Shown: positions 52,987 to 62,189, counted from the first letter of the stretch. The stretch: 64,000 nt of DNA from Chitinophagaceae bacterium (GCA_019752045.1 JAIEMP010000019.1:1-64000), one strand, 5' to 3'. Notes: a model not told the origin generated them from the letters alone. A program made the numbers and translations.

Positions 52987-53409
52987 ATGGCATTGCAAGA
53001 CAAATACAAAGAACTGATTGATGCTGCAACTGCAGCACCTGTAGTAAACCTCCAGGTTCGTGAGCAGGATGGTGTGTTATATATTGATGGCGAAAGTACA
53101 GGCGCTGTAAAGCAGCAACTCTGGGATATATATGGAAAACTTGATCCGGATTATGCTGCCGGAGATCTGATGCTGAACATTAACAGTGTTGCAGGAATCA
53201 GTGAAGGAGCTAAACTGAAAGTAACCACCAACAAAACAAACCTCAACATACGCAGCGGCCCCGGCACCGACAATTCTATTGTTGGTAAAGCGGCCAGGCA
53301 CGAAGTTGTAACACTGGTGCGTAAAGAAAACGATCAGTGGTGGTGGATTAAAACGGATGATGGTGAAGAAGGTTATTCCTTTACACAGTATTTAACGCCG
53401 GTTGAATAA
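52987..53409 (+). CDS. BON-like and bacterial SH3 domain protein
   Basis: 140 residues without a signal peptide. The N-terminal 60 residues resemble a BON domain (LIDAATAAPVVNLQVREQDG, QQLWDIYGKLDPDYAAGDL). Residues 75-138 are a clear bacterial SH3 domain (TTNKTNLNIRSGPGTDNSIV, LVRKENDQWWWIKTDDGEEGY) that normally binds cell-wall peptides or proline motifs. Lack of an export signal is odd for an SH3b domain; it may act in the cytoplasm or be exported by another route. It follows the BON lipoprotein and shares its domain type. Confidence 0.85.
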   Translation: MALQDKYKELIDAATAAPVVNLQVREQDGVLYIDGESTGAVKQQLWDIYGKLDPDYAAGDLMLNINSVAGISEGAKLKVTTNKTNLNIRSGPGTDNSIVGKAARHEVVTLVRKENDQWWWIKTDDGEEGYSFTQYLTPVE

Positions 53410-53425
53410 AATATCTCCTACTTTT

Positions 53426-53457
53426 GAAAGGCTCTTAACGGAGCCTTTCTTTTTTTT
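53426..53457 (+). terminator. Terminator of the BON-SH3 operon
   Basis: gaaaggctc (53426-53434) and gagcctttc (53441-53449) around ttaacg, followed by eight T. Confidence 0.92.
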
Positions 53458-53480
53458 ACAAACGAATAGATTAATTCAAC

Positions 53481-53981
53481 GTGCAACTGCAAACCTCTCT
53501 TTCAACCATTCAACAACTGGCAACTGAAAAAGAACAGGAAAACAATGCCTTTGTTTCTTTTCTGAAGCAGCAGGATGCAGATGCAATTGATGAAGCAGTT
53601 CATACACTCAACCAATCCATTGAACCAAAAATTGATTGTACCGCTTGTGGCAACTGCTGCAAAAGTTTAATGATTAATGTAACTGAAGAAGAAGCAGATC
53701 GTGTAGCAAACAGCTTACACATGAATCGTATTCAGTTTGATGAAACCTATCTTGAAAAAGGAAGCTCGGGGCTTATGGTCATTAATACCATTCCCTGTCA
53801 TTTTCTTGCGGACAATAAATGTACTGTGTATGAAGATCGTTTTGCAGGTTGCAGGGAATTTCCTGCACTGCACCTCCCCCACTTTTCAAAACGGTTATTT
53901 ACTGTGATGATGCATTACGATCGCTGCCCCATCATCTTTAATGTAATGGAAGAATTAAAAGTGAAAACAGGCTTTCGCTAA
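53481..53981 (+). CDS. YkgJ-family cysteine-cluster protein
   Basis: 166 residues from a GTG start. The cluster C-x2-C-x2-C-C appears in DCTACGNCCKSLMINV; further ligands are in TIPCHFLADNKCTVYEDR and AGCREFP. The YkgJ family (PF03692) probably binds an Fe-S or zinc centre and some members act as oxidoreductases or formylglycine-like activators; no specific reaction is established. The first 50 residues form helices without a signal peptide, so it is cytoplasmic. It lies alone after a terminator. Confidence 0.9.
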   Translation: MQLQTSLSTIQQLATEKEQENNAFVSFLKQQDADAIDEAVHTLNQSIEPKIDCTACGNCCKSLMINVTEEEADRVANSLHMNRIQFDETYLEKGSSGLMVINTIPCHFLADNKCTVYEDRFAGCREFPALHLPHFSKRLFTVMMHYDRCPIIFNVMEELKVKTGFR

Positions 53982-54048
53982 AATTGTATCCAATTTATTA
54001 TTAGAGGAATAAAATAATGTGTAGCTTTTATTTCCAAAATACATCAGT

Positions 54049-55791
54049 ATGAAATTGAAACTACTGCTACTTGTTGTGCCTGCATTTATTTCTGCCTTTG
54101 CCGCTGTTGAACTGACGAAAGCATTTCAACAAAAACAACAACTCCAAACGCTTAATAGTTACAAACAAAAAACTATTGTTCGCTGCGGACCCGATTGGGA
54201 AGCGCTGAAAACCTTCTTAGAAGAAACAGATATTCCGGTAATACCAGGTGCCGGAAATTATAAATGGAAGATTACAACAGACAGTGACAGTACTCAATTT
54301 TATTTCAATCAAGGCATCAATATGTATTACGGCTTTCACATTATTGAAGCAATGGCTTCATTCAGGAAAGCAGAAAAATTTGATCCGTCATGTGCAATGA
54401 TTCATTGGGCGAAAGCATTGGCGTATGGACCCAATATCAATGATCTTGGTTATGCTGCATCACCAGATGCTTTATTGGAAAGTGGCAGAGCAGCAGAATT
54501 GAATGCGAACTGCACAAAGATTGAAAAAGAACTGATTGTTGCACAACAAATTCGCTATTCAGCTGATTCAACAAAAACAAGAGAACAGCTCAATCAATTG
54601 TATGCAGACAAAATGAAAGAAGCGTATGAGCATTTTCCTGCTTCGGCAGATGTAGCTGCTTTGTATGCTGATGCATTGATGCTACAGCATCCATGGGATC
54701 TGTGGTTTACAAACGGCAATCCAAAAGCATGGACACCAAGAATCAGAACGGTGCTTGAAAAGTTATTAATGCAAACACCCAATCATCCGGGCGCCAATCA
54801 TTATTATATTCATGTCATGGAGCCTTCGCCTTATGCAGGATTGGCTACTGCCAGTGCCGACAGGTTAGGAAAGCTTACACCTGCACTTTCACACATGGTA
54901 CATATGCCATCGCATATTTATTTACGAACAGGTCATTACAAAAAAGGTGGCGACGTAAATAAAACAGCAGTGAACAGTTATCAAAAAATGATTCCTCTTT
55001 ACAGTGCTGTTACAGGGAATGATTTTTTATACATCATTCATAACCTGCACATGCAAACCAATCATGCATTACTTGCGGGCAACATGAATGATGCTGTAAA
55101 ATCAGGCATAGCAACAGTAAACAGTATTCCAAAAGATTATCTGCAAATGGAAGGTGCATTGGGAAATTATATTCAATACATCCACATGACAATGACACTT
55201 GTTGATGTTCGGTTTGGAAGATGGGATGCATTACTTGCTCAATCAAAACCATCTGAAAAGCTGGTATATGCAACAATACTTTATCACTTTGGGCGGGGGA
55301 TGGCCTTTGCTCATCAAATGAAAACTACTGCAGCTAAAACTGAATTAGCACAGATTAATCTTTTGTTGAAAGATCCTGTTTTATCACTTCCGTTTCTACC
55401 CTTCTCCCCTGCTGTAGATGGAGCAATAGTTGCAGCGAATCTGTTAGAAGGAACTATTTTATTGGAAGAGAAAAATTTTGCAACAGCAATTGAACATTTT
55501 TCAAAAGCTTCGGCTATGGAAGAACAGATGGTGTACAACGAACCCAGGGACTGGATGCTGAATCCTAAACATTATCTCGGTCATTCGTATTTGCAAAACA
55601 AACAATGGATTGAAGCTGCAACAACGTTTAAAAAGGATTTGAGCAACAACAACAATAATATCTGGGCATTAACCGGATTGCATACAGCCTTGGTAAAACA
55701 AAACAAAAAACAGGAAGCAGATAAACTGATGATCAAAATAAAGCAATCAGCTAACGGTTCAGATGTAAAAATAAGTGCTGCTGTTTTTTAA
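54049..55791 (+). CDS. Exported TPR-type protein of about 580 residues
   Basis: 580 residues with an N-terminal hydrophobic signal/anchor (LLLLVVPAFISAFAAVEL). The body is TPR-like: NQGINMYYGFHIIEAMASFRK with KFDPSCAMIHWAKALAYGP near 90-135, ADVAALYADALML near 195, and LLEEKNFATAIEHFSKASAM through KQWIEAATTFKKDLSN near the C terminus. A HIS-rich patch (HMVHMPSHIYLRTGHY) around residue 285 may bind metal. A family with the FNQGL-xx-YYxFxxxEA signature occurs in Bacteroidota and Planctomycetes; its role is unknown. Its stop overlaps the hutG stop on the opposite strand by 4 bases. Confidence 0.8.
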   Translation: MKLKLLLLVVPAFISAFAAVELTKAFQQKQQLQTLNSYKQKTIVRCGPDWEALKTFLEETDIPVIPGAGNYKWKITTDSDSTQFYFNQGINMYYGFHIIEAMASFRKAEKFDPSCAMIHWAKALAYGPNINDLGYAASPDALLESGRAAELNANCTKIEKELIVAQQIRYSADSTKTREQLNQLYADKMKEAYEHFPASADVAALYADALMLQHPWDLWFTNGNPKAWTPRIRTVLEKLLMQTPNHPGANHYYIHVMEPSPYAGLATASADRLGKLTPALSHMVHMPSHIYLRTGHYKKGGDVNKTAVNSYQKMIPLYSAVTGNDFLYIIHNLHMQTNHALLAGNMNDAVKSGIATVNSIPKDYLQMEGALGNYIQYIHMTMTLVDVRFGRWDALLAQSKPSEKLVYATILYHFGRGMAFAHQMKTTAAKTELAQINLLLKDPVLSLPFLPFSPAVDGAIVAANLLEGTILLEEKNFATAIEHFSKASAMEEQMVYNEPRDWMLNPKHYLGHSYLQNKQWIEAATTFKKDLSNNNNNIWALTGLHTALVKQNKKQEADKLMIKIKQSANGSDVKISAAVF

Positions 55792-56840
55792 TGAGCCGTA
55801 TGTGCTTTTACAAAATCACTTACCAGGTAACTGATGAGTTTACCCGTTGTATCACTCTTACGACCGTCAATAAGAAAACTTGCACCTTCGCAAATATGTA
55901 AGTACGCAACTTTACAATCGGTTGCTGCAAAATTAATGTACTGCCGTGCATGCATTTTATTAATGCCACTTGGTGTAATGGCACTGGCAAGTGTATGTTC
56001 AATACAATCGAGATCTAATTCAATTCCTGTATAAGTATCTTCGGTAAATCCGGTGGCATGTGCAACTGCCTGAATGAAGTTTCGTTTTTCGTGAATAAAA
56101 ATATCTTCATAAGTAATCAGATCAAAAAAAGGATTGTTCACCAGATCCATCCACACATTTTGCGGAATATAATTTTCATGTACTCCTATCACACAATACT
56201 TCTGTAAATACCCGTCATCTTCTGCATAACGAAAGGCGTTGCCACTGTGTCTTCCTTCTGCCGGACGGTAATCGGTATGAGCATCAAGATTTATGCAGTT
56301 GATTTGAGCCAATTGAACCAGGCCTGCTTTATGCAACCCTTTACCGCTGCCTTTGATTAACGGATACGCATTGTTATGTCCGCCGCCAATTGCAATCGGA
56401 ATTTTCCCTTTTGATGTAATGATCTTGGTCAACTGCTCCACTTCATCATCAATCATATGTACTGCATGCCGGTATGCTTCTAATTTCTCCTCGTGATTAT
56501 GTGCATTCTCTTCAATTAACGATTCAGCATCTGTAAAATCAAAATGACCGAGCAACAACACTTCTTCTCCTGAAAAAAAATCATTGCTCTGAATATTTAA
56601 AAAAGAAGAAAGAAAAGGGAACCATGCAGTATCGGTTCCGCCAATACCTTCATTGGCTTTTACACCAATATCTTCCGGTATACCAAACAATACATAAGCA
56701 GCTTTGGTTTGTTCAAGCGATTGCTCCAGTTGATCTTTGTTTGAAATAATCTGCAGCCGCTCTCCTAGTTTGGTTTCAAAACGACGAATCTTGGTAAGCG
56801 TTAAAACATCTTCCTTATTATAAAAACGAAAACGTTGCAT
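55788..56840 (-). CDS. hutG: Formimidoylglutamase (arginase family)
   Basis: 350 residues of the ureohydrolase fold. Manganese ligands are visible: GGGHNNAYP, INLDAHTDYRP (Asp-x-His-x-Asp) and ELDLDCIE (Asp-x-Asp). The enzyme splits N-formimidoyl-glutamate to glutamate and formamide in histidine breakdown. The assignment over agmatinase or arginase rests on the divergent N-terminal region and on the HutI gene 51 bases upstream. RHSGN after the second motif is typical of HutG. hutH and hutU are not in the window. Confidence 0.9.
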   Translation of the reverse strand: MQRFRFYNKEDVLTLTKIRRFETKLGERLQIISNKDQLEQSLEQTKAAYVLFGIPEDIGVKANEGIGGTDTAWFPFLSSFLNIQSNDFFSGEEVLLLGHFDFTDAESLIEENAHNHEEKLEAYRHAVHMIDDEVEQLTKIITSKGKIPIAIGGGHNNAYPLIKGSGKGLHKAGLVQLAQINCINLDAHTDYRPAEGRHSGNAFRYAEDDGYLQKYCVIGVHENYIPQNVWMDLVNNPFFDLITYEDIFIHEKRNFIQAVAHATGFTEDTYTGIELDLDCIEHTLASAITPSGINKMHARQYINFAATDCKVAYLHICEGASFLIDGRKSDTTGKLISYLVSDFVKAHTAH

Positions 56841-56891
56841 ATGGCTTTATTTGAAGTGAGATGAAGATAACAGTTTTAACGCAATAGACCA

Positions 56892-58127
56892 TCAGGAGAA
56901 AAATTCGCCGCTGATCATCACTTTATCAATCATGTTACTGCCAAAGGAATAAGGCAGCAAAGCCAGTGAAGACATGGGTTTGGTGAAAATAAGATTGGCC
57001 CGTTTACCAACAGTAATGCTCCCCGCTTCATGTTCCAGCTCCATTGCAAAAGCACCGTTCATGGTTGCAGCATTGATGGCTTCTTCAGGCAACATCTTCA
57101 TTCCAATACAACTCATGGCCACTGCTAAACTCATATTACCGCTGGGCGAAGAGCCGGGATTAAAATCGCTGGCAATTGCAATGGCGGCACCTGCATCAAT
57201 CAAATCCCTCGCCGGTTGAAAAGGCATGCGCAGAAAAAATGCAGCGGTGGGCAACAGCGTTCCAATCGTTGATGACTTTGCCAGGTCATGTATATCTCTT
57301 GCTGTCATCGTTTCAAGATGATCCACAGAAAGTGCATTCAACTCAATTGCTTTTTGCAAACCACCCATACTGTTGAGCTGATTGACATGCAGCTTGGGTG
57401 TAAGCCAGTATTGCATAGCCGCTTTGCAGATGGTTTCCATTTCATCCACAGAAAAAAAACCATTCTCACAAAACACATCTACAAAATCGGCCAACCCTTC
57501 TTCTGCAATCACCGGTAACATTTCATGAATGATCAGATCAATATAGCCCTGATGATGTTCTTTGTACGCTAACGGGTATGTATGTGCGCCGAGAAAAGTT
57601 GCTTTAATGGGAATGGGTGATGTTTCCTTGAGCTTTTTAATAACACGTAACATTTTTAATTCTGCATCAACAGAAAGTCCATAACCGCTTTTTATTTCTA
57701 TAGCGCCTGTTCCCTGCTGAATTACTTCCTGTAAACGGCTCCATGCCAAACGTAACAGTTCAAGTTCTGTAGCAGCCTCTACTTTCTTTGCTGAATTTAA
57801 TATGCCGCCGCCTTTTGCTGCAATCTCTGCATAACTGAGTCCTTTAATTTTATCAACAAATTCTTCTTCACGTGTTGCAGCAAATACAAGGTGTGTATGA
57901 CTATCGCACCAGCAGGGTAATACAAACTGACCGGTTGCATCCATCACTGCATCATATGCATCAGCCCTGTTGCCGATTGTATGCATGGGGCCATATTCGG
58001 CAATCAGTCCATCTTTAATACCAAGGTATGCGTCTTGAACAAACGGAAGATTAGCCAACGCTTCTCCTCTTAACAAAAGTGATTGTTCTCTTACACCGGT
58101 TAATTGTTTGATGTTGGTTACAAGCAT
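56892..58127 (-). CDS. hutI: Imidazolonepropionase
   Basis: 411 residues from ATG 58127. An amidohydrolase-fold enzyme that opens the imidazolone ring. Metal-binding and substrate motifs: DSHTHLVFAATREEEF, GTGAIEIKSGYGLS, LGAHTYPLAY and VDHLETMT, then IASDFNPGSSPSGN, where Asp is catalytic. The upstream ATG 58133 would add two residues; a -7-like element (58138-58145) is close, favouring the shorter form. It shares a leftward operon with hutG. Confidence 0.94.
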   Translation of the reverse strand: MLVTNIKQLTGVREQSLLLRGEALANLPFVQDAYLGIKDGLIAEYGPMHTIGNRADAYDAVMDATGQFVLPCWCDSHTHLVFAATREEEFVDKIKGLSYAEIAAKGGGILNSAKKVEAATELELLRLAWSRLQEVIQQGTGAIEIKSGYGLSVDAELKMLRVIKKLKETSPIPIKATFLGAHTYPLAYKEHHQGYIDLIIHEMLPVIAEEGLADFVDVFCENGFFSVDEMETICKAAMQYWLTPKLHVNQLNSMGGLQKAIELNALSVDHLETMTARDIHDLAKSSTIGTLLPTAAFFLRMPFQPARDLIDAGAAIAIASDFNPGSSPSGNMSLAVAMSCIGMKMLPEEAINAATMNGAFAMELEHEAGSITVGKRANLIFTKPMSSLALLPYSFGSNMIDKVMISGEFFS

Positions 58128-58137
58128 CGTCATAACA

Positions 58138-58145
58138 TAAATGTA
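58138..58145 (-). promoter_or_regulatory. Possible -7 element of hutI (TACATTTA)
   Basis: Read leftward TACATTTA, one mismatch to TAnnTTTG, 10 bases before ATG 58127. Confidence 0.4.
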
Positions 58146-58162
58146 GCAGAATTCAGCAAATA

Positions 58163-58189
58163 AAAAAGCCCCCTGAAAAATCAGGAGGC
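58163..58189 (-). terminator. Terminator of the fasciclin gene
   Basis: gcctcctga and tcagggggc pair (read leftward) followed by TTTTTTA. It lies between the fasciclin stop and hutI. Confidence 0.85.
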
Positions 58190-58209
58190 GATTTGCTTAT
58201 GAGAAAATG

Positions 58210-58746
58210 CTAGTCCTTCTTTGTAACTGCAGGTTGTAACGGATGCACAACCCCATCAATCACATGTACAAGACCGTTACTTGCAGCAATGTCTGCATTC
58301 GTCACATAAGCACTGTTTCCGTTTCCATCGGTGAGTTTTACTTTACCTTCTTCAATTATTGCTGTTAACTTATCACCACTGAGTGTTGGCAGTTGAACAG
58401 CACCATTGTTTTGTTTAATGGCTGCCATCAATGTAGTTGAGTTCCAGCTGCCGCCCACTACATGATATTTCAACGTTTTTGCAAGAAGTGCTTTGTTCTT
58501 GAGGAGCTTTTTAAAATCTGCTTCAGCAATTTTTTCAAAAGCTGAATTAGCGGGAGCAAAAACTGTGAAAGGTCCTGCCATTTTAAATGTATTTACAAGA
58601 TCGGCCGCTTTAATGGCATCAACCAGCTTGCTGTGATCCGGTGAACCCATTGCAATATCCACTACATCGCCCTGTGCACGAACCGTTACAATAGAAGCAA
58701 TCATAAAAAATGCAGTTGCGGAAAGAGAAAAAAACATCTTTTTCAT
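58210..58746 (-). CDS. Fasciclin (FAS1) domain protein
   Basis: 178 residues with a signal peptide ending VRAQ. One FAS1 domain: H1 region GPFTVFAPANSAFEKI, and the H2 region with YVTNADIAASNGLVHVIDGV. FAS1 domains mediate adhesion and appear as small secreted proteins in many bacteria. The mature protein is a single FAS1 unit without a lipobox or sorting signal. It is monocistronic with its own terminator. Confidence 0.93.
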   Translation of the reverse strand: MKKMFFSLSATAFFMIASIVTVRAQGDVVDIAMGSPDHSKLVDAIKAADLVNTFKMAGPFTVFAPANSAFEKIAEADFKKLLKNKALLAKTLKYHVVGGSWNSTTLMAAIKQNNGAVQLPTLSGDKLTAIIEEGKVKLTDGNGNSAYVTNADIAASNGLVHVIDGVVHPLQPAVTKKD

Positions 58747-59002
58747 TTGTGTAAGTTTTTTAAATTATAATAAATAATGATACCGGTAGTCTTTTACGAC
58801 CTACGGGACCGAACGATATTTCGCTGACAATTCAATAACAGATTACAATTACATAATGCAATCACAGAGATTGTTTTACAAAGAAGGAAGTGGGATAAAA
58901 ATCAACAGTGAAGATTTCTACACAATAAAACAAGAACCATGCCAGCAGAAATTGATTCAGAGTTTCAGAAAAAAAACTAAACTTGTAATCTGCTTTATAA
59001 TA

Positions 59003-59521
59003 ATGATCACATTCACTGCCACCATATTAAAATTCAGCAAACAGGGTGAAAAAACCGGTTGGTCCTACATTGAAATACCGGCAGGTATTCCTGAGCAATT
59101 AAAACCAGGCAACAAAAAAGAATTTAAAGTAAAAGGAAAGCTTGATCAACACCCCATTAAACGAATGCCTTTGTTACCAATGGGTGGCGGAAAATTTATT
59201 CTTGTGCTGAATGCAGATATCAGAAAAGCCATTGGCAAAACAAAAGGTGCTGTTGTTGAAGTAAAACTTACAGTTGATAACAGTGATTTTATTTTTAATG
59301 CCGATTTTATGGATTGCCTTTCTGACGAACCGTCTGCTAAACAATTTTTCAATTCCCTTACAGGTTCGCATCAACGTTATTTCAGTAAATGGATTGACAG
59401 TGCAAAAACAGATCTCACCAAAACCAAACGGATTGCCCTTGCCGTAAATGCACTTTCAAAGAAAATGGGTTACCCCGAAATGATCAGAGCAGAACAGACA
59501 AAGAAAGATGCCCTGCTGTGA
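59003..59521 (+). CDS. DUF1905/YdeI-like protein
   Basis: 172 residues from ATG 59003. The first part is a DUF1905 fold (FTATILKFSKQGEKTGWSYI, FILVLNADIRKAIGKTKGAVV), with strand content KVKGKLDQHPIKRMPLLPMG. The C-terminal part (100-172) resembles the YdeI/OmpD-associated bacteriocin-protection domain (FNSLTGSHQRYFSKWIDSAK, RIALAVNALSKKMGYPEM). Family members bind an unknown ligand; bacteriocin protection in one member is not general. The frame begins at 58856 without support, since family members start with this FTA-xxL strand. It is cytoplasmic. Confidence 0.85.
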   Translation: MITFTATILKFSKQGEKTGWSYIEIPAGIPEQLKPGNKKEFKVKGKLDQHPIKRMPLLPMGGGKFILVLNADIRKAIGKTKGAVVEVKLTVDNSDFIFNADFMDCLSDEPSAKQFFNSLTGSHQRYFSKWIDSAKTDLTKTKRIALAVNALSKKMGYPEMIRAEQTKKDALL

Positions 59522-59717
59522 GTTTATCAACATAACAACTGTTAGTGTGTATAAGAGGAGGTAAAAATAAATTCAGAGCAGGGTTACTTTTTTCTGAATC
59601 GGGTATAAAGTACGGGAAATGAAAAAATTCCCCTGTTAAGCTGTAAGCTGACAGACCTGTTGAATTCTTTCAACGATTGATTGCGAGCCTGACACTTAAA
59701 ATTTTAAACAACGAAAG

Positions 59718-60008
59718 ATGGTACAAAAAACCTACTACAAAACAAAAGATTATTGCAAAGTAAAATTCTCTTTTAAAGTTGAAAATGCTGAAACCGTTGA
59801 GATCCTTGGTTTAAACAGCGATTGGAAAAATGCGGTGATCATGAGCAAAAAGAAAGATGGCAGCTTCAGTGCTGAATTAAATCTCCCGAAAGAATCAAAG
59901 CACGAATTTAAATACTTAGTAAACGCTACAGAGTGGCTCAACGAACCTGAAGCCGATGAACAACAACCCAATGAATTTGGCGGCAGCAACAGTGTAATTG
60001 TACTGTAA
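59718..60008 (+). CDS. Isoamylase-early-set/CBM48-like domain protein
   Basis: 96 residues. The whole protein is one immunoglobulin-like glycogen-binding domain: KVKFSFKVENAETVEILGLN, SDWKNAVIMSKKKDGSFSAE and HEFKYLVNATEWLNEPEADE. Trp residues and the NGSNSVIVL end fit CBM48, which binds glycogen or starch chains, in the AMP-kinase beta style. There is no catalytic partner nearby, so it may be a stand-alone carbohydrate sensor. It stands alone. Confidence 0.88.
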   Translation: MVQKTYYKTKDYCKVKFSFKVENAETVEILGLNSDWKNAVIMSKKKDGSFSAELNLPKESKHEFKYLVNATEWLNEPEADEQQPNEFGGSNSVIVL

Positions 60009-60034
60009 TTTTCTCCGTTATAAATTACGTTTTA

Positions 60035-60078
60035 TCCGGTAGTGTTGATCTTTTAAAAGAAGGATAAACGCTACCGGA
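60035..60078. other. 12-bp stem with inner palindrome, downstream of the CBM48-like gene
   Basis: tccggtagtgtt (60035-60046) and aacgctaccgga (60067-60078) pair with one G:U; the loop contains cttttaaaag. No T-run follows, so it may terminate weakly or act in RNA. Confidence 0.5.
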
Positions 60079-60180
60079 AATTCATGTGTATACCACTGAG
60101 CAATATTTTAAGAGAAAAACAACAGGTCTGTATTTACACATATAGTTTTGATAAAGTATCTTGTATACAAACAACCCTGT

Positions 60181-60465
60181 ATGAAAGTATTTTCTGCTGC
60201 ACTCCTCCTTTGTACAGTTATTTTAATTACAGCCATTTCCTGTAAGGCCATTGCAAGAACAGCTGCAAAATACTGGACAAGAAAACAAATCAGAGAATTT
60301 GTAAGCAACTGTGAAATAAGATCTTCCCGTTTAATTGGTGAAGAGAACGCAACAAAGTACTGCAACTGCGCAGTTGATGTTGTTGCTCAAAAATACCGTG
60401 ACTATCAGGAAACAAAAACGATCTCACTCGTGAACTTACTGGAAATTGCAGAAGGATGTAAATAG
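60181..60465 (+). CDS. Small exported protein with a lipobox-like signal
   Basis: 94 residues from ATG 60181. A signal peptide ends at ITAISC, so it may be a lipoprotein. The mature 70 residues are helical, with TRKQIREFVSNCEI, EENATKYCNCAVDVVAQKYR and SLVNLLEIAEGCK. Three mature cysteines could form a disulfide. No family is recognised. Its stop is 4 bases from the ABC ATPase gene on the opposite strand. Confidence 0.7.
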   Translation: MKVFSAALLLCTVILITAISCKAIARTAAKYWTRKQIREFVSNCEIRSSRLIGEENATKYCNCAVDVVAQKYRDYQETKTISLVNLLEIAEGCK

Positions 60466-60469
60466 ATTT

Positions 60470-61453
60470 TTACAAAAGCCAAAGATCTGCTGCATCAATT
60501 GAAAGATAAATCTGCTCTCCTTCTGCATATGCTCCTTTTTCTGTTTTTACATGCAGGAGTTGTTGATCAATTACAACATCAAGCATATAATAGCTGCCAA
60601 AGAACAGCACTTTTGCAATGCTGCCTTTTAATGCAGTTTTATTTTCCGTTTTAATCTTTATCTGTTCAGGACGAATAAGCAACTGCTGTTCATCAGCTTC
60701 TGCTCCTTTTAACGCTGCAAGTATCTGCTTATTTCCAACATTAATTAGATTGTATGTTCCAAAAAGCGCTGCACAATATTCATTTGCCGGTTGATAATAG
60801 ATTTGTTTTGGAGTTCCCTGTTGAACAACAGCACCATCTTTTAAAATAAGAATGGTATCGGCCCAAGAAAGTACATCCAGTGCATCATGCGAAACCATGA
60901 TGCAACTGATCCCCAGTTGAATACCAATTTCATGAATCACTGATTTGATGGTTTGCTTATGTGCTGCATCCAGATTGGAGAAAGGCTCATCGAGCAAAAG
61001 CAATTTAGGTGAAGTGGTTAATAATTTTGCCAATGCGATGCGTTGTTTCTCACCACCCGAAAGTTGATTGGTTCTGCGCTTTAATAAATGTTCTATCTGG
61101 CAAATGGAATAAATGGTATTGGCCTCTGCTTCTGATAACTTGTTGGCCATTTCCATGAGATCGTACACCCAATAGTTATTCCTCAATTCAAAATACTGGC
61201 TCAGGTAAACAATTCCTGGATGACCGGGTATGAGTTGATCATTTGGTCCAATGATTTTTTTGTGCTGAAATTGTATTTCACCTGCATCGGGTTCAATTAA
61301 ACCGGCAATCATTTTCAGCAGGGTTGTTTTACCTGAGCCTGTTTCGCCTGCAATGGCTATTTTTTCAAAAGGCATTTGTGTAAAGCTGATCTCCTTTACA
61401 ACAAAATTCCCCCGCTCCTGCTTACTTACGCCGTTCACTGTTAACAAAGCCAT
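60470..61453 (-). CDS. ABC transporter ATP-binding protein with TOBE-like end
   Basis: 327 residues from ATG 61453 (MALLTVNGVSK). Walker A GETGSGKTTLLK, Q-loop VYLSQYFEL, signature LSGGEKQRIALAK, Walker B LLLLDEPFSNLDAA and H-loop MVSHDALDVL are intact. The last 100 residues are a TOBE-like regulatory part, as in PotA, MalK and FbpC, so an importer for a small solute, sulfate, iron or polyamine is likely. No permease or binding protein is adjacent; it would have to work with one elsewhere. The frame extends 11 codons further. Confidence 0.92.
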   Translation of the reverse strand: MALLTVNGVSKQERGNFVVKEISFTQMPFEKIAIAGETGSGKTTLLKMIAGLIEPDAGEIQFQHKKIIGPNDQLIPGHPGIVYLSQYFELRNNYWVYDLMEMANKLSEAEANTIYSICQIEHLLKRRTNQLSGGEKQRIALAKLLTTSPKLLLLDEPFSNLDAAHKQTIKSVIHEIGIQLGISCIMVSHDALDVLSWADTILILKDGAVVQQGTPKQIYYQPANEYCAALFGTYNLINVGNKQILAALKGAEADEQQLLIRPEQIKIKTENKTALKGSIAKVLFFGSYYMLDVVIDQQLLHVKTEKGAYAEGEQIYLSIDAADLWLL

Positions 61454-61680
61454 GCCCGAAAATAATCCATAAGTGTTACATGACAAGTGAGGCCTGTTGT
61501 GCGTAGAAAATGAATAAACGGATTTCTGATCCCTTAGTTTTCAACAGTCCCCGTCAGGAGTGAAAAAAGACTTACCTTTACGCCCATCTGCCGAAGACTT
61601 CAAAACTTTTCCCCAGATCTTCTTCTACATCAACATCCTCTTTAAAAAAGGATATTTTATCACAAAAACAGTAAAGCATT

Positions 61681-62127
61681 ATGGCGGAAACCTGGAACAA
61701 GAAAGAAAGAGAAAAGAAAAAGCAGCAAAACAAAAAAGAAAAAGCAGAACGAAAGCAGGAACGGAAAGACAATCCGAAAAGTGGAAATAATTTTGAAGAC
61801 ATGCTTGCTTATCTGGATGAGAATGGAAACCTTTCTTCCCAGCCACCCGATCCAAGAAAAAAGATTCAGGTAAATGTAGAGGATATTGAAATTGGTGTTC
61901 GTAAACAGGAACCCATTAACCCCGAAGACCTGATCAGAAAAGGCACGGTTACCTTCTTCAACGATTCAAAAGGATATGGTTTTATTAAAGATGATGTAAC
62001 ACAGGAAAGTGTATTTGTACACATCAATTCGTTGACTCAAGAAATCAGAGAACAAAACAAAGTAACTTTTGAAGTGGAAATGGGTCCTAAAGGCAGCAAT
62101 GCGGTGAATGTAAAACTGGTGAAATAA
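61681..62127 (+). CDS. Cold-shock-domain protein with charged N terminus
   Basis: 148 residues. The N-terminal 50 residues are mostly Lys, Glu and Arg, forming a charged helix likely to bind nucleic acid or ribosomes. A short acidic linker (AYLDENGNLSSQPPDPRKK) leads to a cold-shock domain (85-148): KGTVTFFNDSKGYGFI (RNP1) and SVFVHINSLTQ (RNP2), with the aromatic face intact. It is longer than CspA (70 residues) by the tail. This form is frequent in Bacteroidota and is thought to act as an RNA chaperone. A long leader may carry temperature control. Confidence 0.92.
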   Translation: MAETWNKKEREKKKQQNKKEKAERKQERKDNPKSGNNFEDMLAYLDENGNLSSQPPDPRKKIQVNVEDIEIGVRKQEPINPEDLIRKGTVTFFNDSKGYGFIKDDVTQESVFVHINSLTQEIREQNKVTFEVEMGPKGSNAVNVKLVK

Positions 62128-62146
62128 TTTCGTAAGACTATCAATA

Positions 62147-62177
62147 AAAAGCCCCCCGATAAAATCGGGGGGCTTTT
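62147..62177 (+). terminator. Terminator of the cold-shock gene
   Basis: Perfect 14-base stem aaaagccccccgat (62147-62160) / atcggggggctttt (62164-62177) around aaa, followed by tt. Confidence 0.92.
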
Positions 62178-62189
62178 TTGTAATATTTC

